Below, in pieces: positions 8,525 to 16,338 of a stretch of 33,192 nucleotides of DNA. Position 1 is the first letter of the stretch; the number at the start of each line of letters is the position of its first letter. The position numbers were made by a program, and so were the translations under genes. Source of the stretch: Elusimicrobiota bacterium (GTDB lineage Bacteria; Elusimicrobiota; Elusimicrobia; Elusimicrobiales; UBA9959); contig JAAYVG010000030.1 of the NCBI GenBank assembly GCA_012517285.1, positions 1 to 33,192 on the forward strand, read 5' to 3'. The notes beneath the pieces were generated by a model. The model was not told where the DNA came from. It did no database searches and saw only the letters and a list, made by a program, of their open reading frames with translations.

Positions 8525-8576
8525 TCAATCCTCCTAAAAATTTACCAACTATCTAATTTAAATATTATATAAAAAT

Positions 8577-10319
8577 TTACATCTCAACTATAGTAGTGGA
8601 GAGCATCTCCTCAACAGATGTCACACCAGCATAAACCTTTCTCCATCCACTTGCCCTTAAATCCCATCTCCCCTGTTTCTTTGTCACTTCTTTCATCTTT
8701 AACATATCAGGTTCATGGGTTATTATCCTCTTCAACTCCTCTGTTATAAAATAAGTCTCATATATTGCTACTCTTCCCTGATAACCTATATTAAAACACT
8801 TAGGACATCCCCTCGGCTTATAAAATATAACCTTATTCAGATCAGGCAATGGATTTATCATAGACTCCCTTCGAAACATCTCCAGCTCTTCCTGTGTTGG
8901 TTTATATGGTTGTTTGCACTCAGGACAAAGTCTTCTAACAAGCCTCTGAGCCTCAGTCAAAAGGAGTGTTGATGCTAACAGATATGGTTCCACTCCCATA
9001 TCTATCAACCTCGGTATGGCTTCTATCGCATTGTTTGTATGCAGTGTTGATAGAACAAGGTGACCTGTCATAGCAGCCTTTATACAGGCCTCAGCTGTTT
9101 CATTGTCCCTTGTTTCTCCAACCAGTATGACATCAGGATCCATACGAAGAAATGACCTTAGTCCTGCTGCAAATGTTAAACCTATCTCAGGCTTTATCTG
9201 TACCTGACTTATCCCATCTATTTTTACCTCAACAGGATCCTCAAGCGTTAAAAAATTCATCTCAGGCGTTTTAATTGTTGTAAGCAGTGCTGCAAGGGTG
9301 GTAGTTTTACCTGAACCTGTTGGTCCTGTAACAAGTATAAGGCCATGAGGAGAATCTGCAGCCTGAAAAAAATCTCTCTTCTGCTCAGGATCTAATCCCA
9401 TTTTATCAAGATTAAGTTCAACGCTACCCTTGTCCAGCAAACGCATAACAAGCTTTTCGCCAAAAACTGTCGGACATGTAGCAACACGAACCTCTATGGT
9501 TCTGTTCTGATATCTTATAGAGAAACTACCATCCTGAGGCAGTCTTTTTTCAGCAATGTTTAATTTTGATAAAATCTTAACCCTTGCTATGACATTATCA
9601 AAAAGATCCTTAGGTGGGTTTGTTCTTTCATGAAGCACACCATCTATTCTAAATCTTAATGAAATCTTTTCGTCATATTTTTCCAAGTGGACATCGCTTG
9701 CTCTTTCAGCTATCGCCTGCTTTAATATGGCGTTAACAAGCTTTATTGCTTGAGCACCGCTTGATTTGCTCATTATTGCTTTATCCAGATCAAGCTTTCC
9801 ATCGGCAGTCATAGAATCTATATCATTTGTATCCTCAGCTGAAGCCTTTGAATCCACCACCTCATCTATGAGATGAGTCTCAGATTGATAAAATGAGTCA
9901 ATAACCTTTAATATCTGAGCCTTCGTGGATATGAAAGTTTGTACCTCCATACCAGTCATAGCCCTTATGTTATCAATAAGCATAAGATCAGTTGGATCAG
10001 ACATTGCTATGGCAATCATCCCACCTTCGACAAAAAGTGGGATTACATAGTTATCCCTTGCAAACTTTTCAGTTATTATCTTCTCCATCCCCTGACCCTT
10101 TTCTGGTTTTAAAATCTGATTTGAAACAGATGCATATGGTATTCCTAACTGTTTTGATAAAGCTATTACGAGCTGTTCTTCATTTATATAGCCCAGCTTA
10201 ACAAGAGCCTCACCTATAAGCCCCTTGTTTTGCTGCTGATATTTAAGTGCCTTTGTTAATTGTTCATCATTGATTATGCGTTGCTCTATTAATATTTCAC
10301 CTAATTTCTTTCTTGACAT
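8577..10319 (-). CDS. pilB: Type IV pilus assembly ATPase
   Basis: A 580-residue GspE/PilB family ATPase, full length. Residues 1-130 form the MshEN-type N-terminal domain (LGEILIEQ...LGYINEEQL). The core has Walker A GPTGSGKTT at 332-340, an Asp-rich segment TLEDPVE near 358-364, Walker B VILVGE at 397-402 and a His box near 426. A tetracysteine zinc site is at Cys465, 468, 505 and 508, typical of extension ATPases of the PilB/GspE group and absent from PilT. It should power pilin assembly from the cytoplasmic face of the PilC platform. ATG start, no clear Shine-Dalgarno; it begins 14 nt after the pilQ stop. No pilT-like gene is present in the window. Confidence 0.95.
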   Translation of the reverse strand: MSRKKLGEILIEQRIINDEQLTKALKYQQQNKGLIGEALVKLGYINEEQLVIALSKQLGIPYASVSNQILKPEKGQGMEKIITEKFARDNYVIPLFVEGGMIAIAMSDPTDLMLIDNIRAMTGMEVQTFISTKAQILKVIDSFYQSETHLIDEVVDSKASAEDTNDIDSMTADGKLDLDKAIMSKSSGAQAIKLVNAILKQAIAERASDVHLEKYDEKISLRFRIDGVLHERTNPPKDLFDNVIARVKILSKLNIAEKRLPQDGSFSIRYQNRTIEVRVATCPTVFGEKLVMRLLDKGSVELNLDKMGLDPEQKRDFFQAADSPHGLILVTGPTGSGKTTTLAALLTTIKTPEMNFLTLEDPVEVKIDGISQVQIKPEIGLTFAAGLRSFLRMDPDVILVGETRDNETAEACIKAAMTGHLVLSTLHTNNAIEAIPRLIDMGVEPYLLASTLLLTEAQRLVRRLCPECKQPYKPTQEELEMFRRESMINPLPDLNKVIFYKPRGCPKCFNIGYQGRVAIYETYFITEELKRIITHEPDMLKMKEVTKKQGRWDLRASGWRKVYAGVTSVEEMLSTTIVEM

Positions 10320-10333
10320 ATTTTTAAAAAAAA

Positions 10334-11989
10334 TTAATCCACTAATATAGTTGGTGTTATAAATATCACAAGATCTGTATTTGTTCTCCTCGTGCTAGTT
10401 GATGTAAAGAACCATCCTATAACAGGGATATAACCCAACAGCGGGACTTTCTTTATGGTCTTCTGCTCAGTAGATGAAAGCATTCCGCCGATAACAACAG
10501 TCTGACCATTTTTGACCCTGACCATTGTCAAAGCTCCCCTTGTAGTTGGATCTAAAACAGTTGTGCCCTGTATCGTAACAGCTGAGGTCATGGTATCAGA
10601 GTATGATGGTTGTACTAACATGGTGATATAACCCTCTTTGTTCACCTGAGGTGTTACCTTTAAAGTCAAACCAACCTTTATCCTCTCCACCCCACTTGAT
10701 GAAGAGCCAGCATCTCCACCTGCTGACACAACAGTTGTCTGTGAAGCCACAGCAGCATTCTTTGATATTGTAACTATAGAAGTTTTGTTGTTCATAGCTA
10801 CAATCTTTGGTGTTCCTAAATATCTTGCCTCACCCCTCGAGATCATCGCCCTAAATATTGCCTGAAGCTGAGCCAAGCTGAACACGCCATAATAAACTCC
10901 CTGCGGACTTGTTTTACCGGTAGAAAATATTGGATCCATAGACCCGCCACCGCCACTGCTGCTTGAAGAGCTATCCCCACTTGTGCTTCCAATATTTGTT
11001 ATTTCTGGGGTGGCAGGAAAAAAGCTGTTATCGGTTCCACCTGAAAACATACCAGGTCTTAAAGGCCAATCAGTAAGCCTTGCTGGACCAGCGAAATATG
11101 CAAGTGTCCCATCAGTCCCCCCCCACTCTATTCCTAAATTGTTCAGTCTATCAGTGTTTATCTCAACAATCCTTGCCTCAATAAGTATCTGAGGGGCTTT
11201 TTTATCAAGCTCAGCTATTATCTGCTCTATCTGTGGGAAAACCTCTGGTATATCAGTAACTATTATACTGTTAGTCCTTGCATCCACTGCAATACTCCCA
11301 TATTTCTTGCTCAAAACACTTCTTATTATTTTTACTATATTTATACCACCAGAATCATCTTCCTTTTGACCTGAAGATTCATGGCCAGAATTAATAGACA
11401 TAAGCGAATTGTTATTGCTATCACCTAAATCTAATTCATTATCCTTTTCTGTGAGTGGAATAAGAGGTATATAGTTTAATGTATAGATTTTTGTTACCAT
11501 ATTAGGTTGAGTCGCTGTTCTTCTTGTTATTATATATGTGCTGCTTCTTCCTATTCTCTGATATGTCAATCCTTTAACTCTCAGAAGGATTTCAAGAGCT
11601 TCTCTCACAGTCGTCTTTCTTAAAAAAACCGTTATTCGCTTATTGACCACGTCATCGCTTATAATAAAATTAACATTTGATTGAGCAGATATTATATCAA
11701 GAAAACTTGTTAACGGTGCATCCTTAAGCCTTATCGGTCCTATCTTTTTATCCAGCGGTGATATATCCTCAGACTCCTCATAAAGAGGAGACTCTATAAC
11801 AGCATCAGCCTTTATCGGTGAACCTGGGGTCTGAGTCTTTGATGGTATGGTAATGTTGGATGTATCAGCAGAGTTGGTATCATCAAGTATTGGACCGCCC
11901 ATATCTGAATCAAAACTATCCTGATTTGACTGAGCAAAAAGATAAAATGGACACAAGATAAACAAAAAAGATATTATTATTCTACACAT
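10334..11989 (-). CDS. pilQ: Secretin, outer-membrane pilus/secretion pore
   Basis: A 551-residue secretin with a signal peptide (cleavage near residue 19, after FLFA). The N-terminal STN-like domain is at about 85-145 (KDAPLTSFLDIISAQSNVNF), a NolW-type domain at about 157-255, and the secretin core at about 256-549. The core carries the hallmark near the C-terminus (VKNGQTVVIGG, then KVPLLGYIPVIGWFF). A Ser/Gly-rich insertion lies at about 338-352. It would form the outer-membrane ring through which the pilus or substrate leaves. AGGAGG sits 4 nt before the ATG, and the gene starts 8 nt after pilP. It is shorter than proteobacterial PilQ, with no AMIN domain visible. Confidence 0.93.
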   Translation of the reverse strand: MCRIIISFLFILCPFYLFAQSNQDSFDSDMGGPILDDTNSADTSNITIPSKTQTPGSPIKADAVIESPLYEESEDISPLDKKIGPIRLKDAPLTSFLDIISAQSNVNFIISDDVVNKRITVFLRKTTVREALEILLRVKGLTYQRIGRSSTYIITRRTATQPNMVTKIYTLNYIPLIPLTEKDNELDLGDSNNNSLMSINSGHESSGQKEDDSGGINIVKIIRSVLSKKYGSIAVDARTNSIIVTDIPEVFPQIEQIIAELDKKAPQILIEARIVEINTDRLNNLGIEWGGTDGTLAYFAGPARLTDWPLRPGMFSGGTDNSFFPATPEITNIGSTSGDSSSSSSGGGGSMDPIFSTGKTSPQGVYYGVFSLAQLQAIFRAMISRGEARYLGTPKIVAMNNKTSIVTISKNAAVASQTTVVSAGGDAGSSSSGVERIKVGLTLKVTPQVNKEGYITMLVQPSYSDTMTSAVTIQGTTVLDPTTRGALTMVRVKNGQTVVIGGMLSSTEQKTIKKVPLLGYIPVIGWFFTSTSTRRTNTDLVIFITPTILVD

Positions 11990-11997
11990 TACTCCTC

Positions 11998-12534
11998 CTA
12001 CTTCATAATAAGCTTATAGTTTTTTCCATTATACCTTATAATGACATAACCAGAATAAACCTTAACAAGGGTAAACTCTTTTTTATATGGCATTCCTTCC
12101 TGAACCATCTCTCCATTTATTATAGCATATTTACCGACTATACCCTGAAGCTTGTACTTTTTTAATGGATCTTCCTTTTTCTTCTTTTCAACAGGCTTAC
12201 CTATCATTGCCTGCATCCTTTCTTCCTCTTCTCTTTTCTTCTGTTCTGCCATAAGTCTTATCTGTTCATACTCCACAGGACTTAGAAAAGGATCTCTGTT
12301 TGATTTTGGAGAAAAATAAGATTTCACATTAAAACCTTCCTCAGCAGAGACAACAGGAGATGATGAGATATCAACACCCTGACTTTGGGTTGAATTTATA
12401 ACACTGTTAGATGATACCATATTATCTGAAACTGCCATTCTTATTTTTAACATATCAACAGAAGCATTCATATTAAAAGGGTAGATGAAGATTAATAATG
12501 ATAACAAAGCAGCAGCATTTAAAAATATTTTCAT
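11998..12534 (-). CDS. pilP: PilP/GspC-like periplasmic connector
   Basis: A 178-residue exported protein with an N-terminal hydrophobic segment (residues 4-24). The SNRDPFLSP motif (about 79-87) resembles the RDPF motif of PilP. A charged helix follows (EQKKREEEERMQ), then a small beta domain (LQGIVGKYAIINGEMVQEGMPY) of the PilP/GspC homology-region type that docks on the secretin. No lipobox Cys is seen, so it is probably anchored by the N-terminal helix rather than as a lipoprotein. It overlaps the pilO stop by 4 nt (ATGA) and is followed by pilQ after 8 nt. The assignment rests on the motif plus gene order. Confidence 0.78.
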   Translation of the reverse strand: MKIFLNAAALLSLLIFIYPFNMNASVDMLKIRMAVSDNMVSSNSVINSTQSQGVDISSSPVVSAEEGFNVKSYFSPKSNRDPFLSPVEYEQIRLMAEQKKREEEERMQAMIGKPVEKKKKEDPLKKYKLQGIVGKYAIINGEMVQEGMPYKKEFTLVKVYSGYVIIRYNGKNYKLIMK

Positions 12535-13139
12535 ACAACCCTCTCTGCAAATACAGTGGAAACGACAAGCGAGACATTAAGTTTCCCAAACTCACCTGAT
12601 ATCTTTGTGACAGTAAGACCTGATATATCAACAAATATATTATGATTCTCAATATCACTTAGGAACAAACCGAGAGTATGGTAATCCGTTATAAAATGTA
12701 CCCTTTTAGAAACAAGATAAATATTTTGGTCTGCCAATTTTATCTCTTCCTGACTTTCTATATTAGTGAATACTATCTTATATTTTGCTGCAGTAGAGTT
12801 TAAAAGCGTGTTAAGCCATTCATCCTTTTCAGTTATAGGAGGAAATGAATCAATATAATTGTTTGTTTCTTTTTTTAGTGTAACATATTCATTATAAAAA
12901 CCACTTAGATTCTTCAATTTGGAGAGTTCTGTAATATCAGAATTCAGTGTGCTCTTGTTTGAAGCGTATATAAGATAAGATATCATTATAGCACCTATAG
13001 AGTACATAAGTGGTTTTTGAAAAGGTTTCATCCCCTTTTCAATGTAAACAGACTGAATGTCTGATATAAGATTTTTTACCTCTTTAAAGAGTTTATCACT
13101 TAAATTATCAAAAAATTCTTTTATTTTTTTCTGGTTCAT
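12531..13139 (-). CDS. pilO: PilO/GspM-like alignment-complex protein
   Basis: A 202-residue bitopic protein: a short cytoplasmic head, one membrane helix near 42-60 (LMYSIGAIMISYLIYAS), a coiled-coil stretch (LSKLKNLSGFYNEYVTLKKE), then a ferredoxin-like PilO domain (TDYHTLGLFLSDIENHNIFV). It should pair with the PilN half of the upstream fusion in the inner-membrane alignment complex that links the platform to the secretin. It shares 4-nt ATGA overlaps with both neighbours, so the PilMN-PilO-PilP set is translationally coupled. Sequence similarity in this family is low; position supports the call. Confidence 0.8.
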   Translation of the reverse strand: MNQKKIKEFFDNLSDKLFKEVKNLISDIQSVYIEKGMKPFQKPLMYSIGAIMISYLIYASNKSTLNSDITELSKLKNLSGFYNEYVTLKKETNNYIDSFPPITEKDEWLNTLLNSTAAKYKIVFTNIESQEEIKLADQNIYLVSKRVHFITDYHTLGLFLSDIENHNIFVDISGLTVTKISGEFGKLNVSLVVSTVFAERVV

Positions 13140-14692
13140 AGTTTACTTTTATCAAAATTACAGTTTATTGAAAAAGATGCAGATGAGATATCATCATTTT
13201 TATTATAGCTTCCATATGTCTGAGGATCATTGTTGCTAGCCTTATAATCAAGTTTTCCAGGTGGTGCACATATATAAAAACTTTTGCTCTTCCTTATCTC
13301 CTTCACAAAATACTCAATATAGTAAGTCCTAGCATCACCAGTCAAAAGAGTCTCACCATTCATTGACAAGGATATCTGTATACCACTATCAGGGTTTAAC
13401 ATAAAAGGGTTTGAATAAATAAATTCTTTAATCCACAGATCTTTGGGTATTATATCCGCCAAATCTGAAAGCCGGCTTGATACATAATCTCTCTTAATCA
13501 ATATTCTGTTAAATATATCTCTACTTTTCTTCATCTTTTCAATTTTTTTATTGGTTTCATCCGCAGTTAAATTTTTAAACTCAACCACCTCAGGCATCTG
13601 AACCATATACTGAGATATATCCTTTGATATAAAGTGTATCCTTATGGTGTTGATCAAAAAACTTAAAAGAAAAAGTGAAGATATCACACCTGCAATTATA
13701 GATATGTTTTTCATCACAATTTTATCAAATCTCTTACTCTTTTCTATCTCTGATATATCAATAGAATACTGCTCCTTTGTCTGATTTTTTATTGATGAGG
13801 ATATACTTAAAATGGTTGAAAAACTAAAATCAGGTGATACCATTTTATCTGAAAGTTTTACGACTTCAGGCTTTATACCAACATCCATTTCAATATTCTT
13901 TATCCATAACTCAGGAATACCTTCAAAGACAAAAACTTTCTTTACATCCATATTCGGTATCATTCTTTGAGCAAAAAGTATAGAACCCTTAAGATCAAGC
14001 GTTCTCCTTTCTGAAAACGATGAAGACTTAGAAAAAGAAAGGCATCTGAACATTATAGGGATATTTTCATAAGTAAGCACAGTATAGATATCATCATCAG
14101 ATGAATAGATAAATATTGAAGGCTCAAAAACTTTTGTTACAGTATGAAAAAATCTTATAGCAGCAAAGGCAGATGATTCTACAAGCTCTAATTTTATTCC
14201 TAAATTTTTAAGCTGCTGTACCAGAAATTCTGTTGTCTTTTTTTGAGTAACAGAAAAAGCAACTCCAATCTTTGAACGATCACTCATCTGGTATGCATAA
14301 AAGTCGTAGCCTAACTCATCGAACGAAACTGGTATGTATTTCTTAGATTCTATAGGTATAGCCTTGTTCCAAAATTTTCTATCTATATAAGGCATTGCAA
14401 AAAATCTTGTTATAGAAAAATCATGTGAGAGTGATATTACAGCAGAGTTGGACTTGAGATTAGATTTTTTTATTGCATCCTTAAACGCTGTAACCCAACT
14501 CTGCTTCTCGCTGAAAAAATCATTGTTCAGAGAAAGAGGTTTTACTATTCCCTCAGGCTTAAAATTTGTAGGGACATGTACCGTTTTGTTTACATTTATC
14601 TTGTCTTTATTTAATGTAGCAACAGATATCGCTATATCATTTATATCAATATATATGCCGATGGTTTCATTTATATTATCCTTTTTGATCAT
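13136..14692 (-). CDS. PilM-PilN fusion (GspL-like architecture)
   Basis: A 518-residue protein joining two parts normally made separately in type IV pilus operons. Residues 1-300 look like an actin-like PilM domain (TIGIYIDINDIAISVATL at the start, VESSAFAAIRFF as the second subdomain entry). One membrane helix lies at about 329-351 (IIAGVISSLFLLSFLI). The periplasmic part at about 355-518 resembles PilN (SRLSDLADIIPKDLWIKEF). The same layout is seen in GspL of type II secretion, so this may be a GspL-type protein in a pilus-type operon. No frameshift or stop separates the halves. It begins 4 nt after the OmpA-like gene and overlaps pilO by 4 nt. The PilM part aligns only loosely by eye. Confidence 0.82.
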   Translation of the reverse strand: MIKKDNINETIGIYIDINDIAISVATLNKDKINVNKTVHVPTNFKPEGIVKPLSLNNDFFSEKQSWVTAFKDAIKKSNLKSNSAVISLSHDFSITRFFAMPYIDRKFWNKAIPIESKKYIPVSFDELGYDFYAYQMSDRSKIGVAFSVTQKKTTEFLVQQLKNLGIKLELVESSAFAAIRFFHTVTKVFEPSIFIYSSDDDIYTVLTYENIPIMFRCLSFSKSSSFSERRTLDLKGSILFAQRMIPNMDVKKVFVFEGIPELWIKNIEMDVGIKPEVVKLSDKMVSPDFSFSTILSISSSIKNQTKEQYSIDISEIEKSKRFDKIVMKNISIIAGVISSLFLLSFLINTIRIHFISKDISQYMVQMPEVVEFKNLTADETNKKIEKMKKSRDIFNRILIKRDYVSSRLSDLADIIPKDLWIKEFIYSNPFMLNPDSGIQISLSMNGETLLTGDARTYYIEYFVKEIRKSKSFYICAPPGKLDYKASNNDPQTYGSYNKNDDISSASFSINCNFDKSKL

Positions 14693-14696
14693 AAAA

Positions 14697-16307
14697 CTAC
14701 TTCAATCTAACCTCTACTATGGTTTTATTAAAATCAGCGACCTTGCTGTAAACAAGTATATTATTTTTGTTTATCTTATAATTCTTCACCAAAAAATTTT
14801 TCACAACATTGGCTCTTTTAAGTGCTGTCGTCTTTGGCTTTGATTCGTTGGAAGATGAATATCCTACAAGAACAATCTTAGAACGAGGATACTTTTTATA
14901 ATCTGAAATAAATTGTTTGAGCCTTATCTTGCTGTTCTCTGTTATTTTAAAAGTTTCTGAGTCAAAATATACCTTATAAAAAACTTTACTCGCTAGAGGC
15001 AATTTCTTTGATGCCTTAACATTCTTAGCTGTATTCTTTGATGATAATGTCTTAGATGATATCTTTGCAGATGAATTAGAGCTATTATCAGAGTCTGTTT
15101 TTTTATTTAAATCAGTATTTTTATTTCCACCGATATAAATAGTCTTTTTTGCAAAGGAAGTGTTTCCTTTTGTATCTGAAACCTCTAAATAAAACTCATA
15201 GGTCCCAACATCATAATAATTACCAATAAACTTTTCCCTGCCATTAAAAAGTATCTGGGATGAAGTTGGCTCTGTGCCCTCAATCTTTTGTATTGAAAAT
15301 GACTGACCATTTCTATCCAATTTGTTTACAAGAAGCTTCCAGCTACCAATAGGATTCTTTCCCATTATTACTGAAAATTCTATTATGGCTGCCTCATCCT
15401 TTGATATATTTATATTATCAGGATAAATCGATACATAAGCCCCAGGTGATGAAAGATCAGGTGAAAATGTATCAGGCTGTTTGTCATAATTAAGAATCAA
15501 AAGAGTTCCATCAAGGTCATCAATCTTTTTTGATATTGATATATTCGAAGCCAACATATCAAGTTTAACTTTTGTCGGAGATAACCCAGATGACATAAAA
15601 TACGAATGAAGGACAGATGCCTTTCTAACATCAAGTATTTTCATATTTCCCACGACGGCACCATTTGGGACCACCGTAACAGAAACATTTCCAAGCGACA
15701 CAAGCAAACCAGAGATAAGCTTCATTTTGTTTATAATTTTAGTATTAAAAGTGAGGTCAGTGTTAAATATAACATCATTTTTTAATAGTATATAAAGAGG
15801 CTTTTCGTTGTTATCATCCATGTAAAGTTTTGCAAAATTTTCTTTGTAAAGAGAGAGAAGGATATTGGATTTTATTTCCTTTAATTTAGCAGATACTTTA
15901 TCAGCAAGCATATCATCACTGTTTGCATATGAAACAGAATTACTAACTCCCTTCTCGTTATTAAGGGTAACGCTATCATTTGTAACAGATTTGGTTGTAG
16001 CTGCTGGCTGTACAATCTGAGGCGTATTAGCAGAAGAATCAACAGTTTTTACGCTGACACTATTAGCATTTTTGTTGGATTCTGGAGATATACCTGTTGT
16101 TATCTTTGATATGTATTCGTTGGCCAGAGCTTTTTCCTCAGGAGTTCCCTGAACAAGTATATCCATAAACCTGTCCATAGCATCAGTATTTTTACCCTCC
16201 TGGTACAAGGTTATAGCCTGCTTCATCTGTCTTGAATAATTTTCTTCTCCAAAAAAAATGGTGGTAGTTAAAAGACACATAAAAAACAATATAAATTTTT
16301 TATTCAT
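14697..16307 (-). CDS. Exported OmpA-like (peptidoglycan-binding) protein within the pilus operon
   Basis: I start at ATG 16307, giving MNKKFILFF and a clean signal peptide (536 residues). An upstream ATG at 16322 adds five residues and has no better ribosome site. After the signal peptide comes a short TPR-like helix pair (AITLYQEGKNTDAMDRFM), a Ser/Asn-rich linker and a beta-rich middle. An Ig-like segment follows (YYDVGTYEFYLEVSDTKG), then a C-terminal OmpA-type domain (VYFDSETFKITENSKIRL, RANVVKNFLVKNYKI). It probably anchors an envelope structure to peptidoglycan. Its position directly before PilMN suggests a role with the pilus machine, analogous to the peptidoglycan-binding FimV/TsaP proteins, but it is not recognisably either. 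Confidence 0.75.
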   Translation of the reverse strand: MNKKFILFFMCLLTTTIFFGEENYSRQMKQAITLYQEGKNTDAMDRFMDILVQGTPEEKALANEYISKITTGISPESNKNANSVSVKTVDSSANTPQIVQPAATTKSVTNDSVTLNNEKGVSNSVSYANSDDMLADKVSAKLKEIKSNILLSLYKENFAKLYMDDNNEKPLYILLKNDVIFNTDLTFNTKIINKMKLISGLLVSLGNVSVTVVPNGAVVGNMKILDVRKASVLHSYFMSSGLSPTKVKLDMLASNISISKKIDDLDGTLLILNYDKQPDTFSPDLSSPGAYVSIYPDNINISKDEAAIIEFSVIMGKNPIGSWKLLVNKLDRNGQSFSIQKIEGTEPTSSQILFNGREKFIGNYYDVGTYEFYLEVSDTKGNTSFAKKTIYIGGNKNTDLNKKTDSDNSSNSSAKISSKTLSSKNTAKNVKASKKLPLASKVFYKVYFDSETFKITENSKIRLKQFISDYKKYPRSKIVLVGYSSSNESKPKTTALKRANVVKNFLVKNYKINKNNILVYSKVADFNKTIVEVRLK

Positions 16308-16338
16308 AAAAATATTATCCATAAATTATATTAAATTT

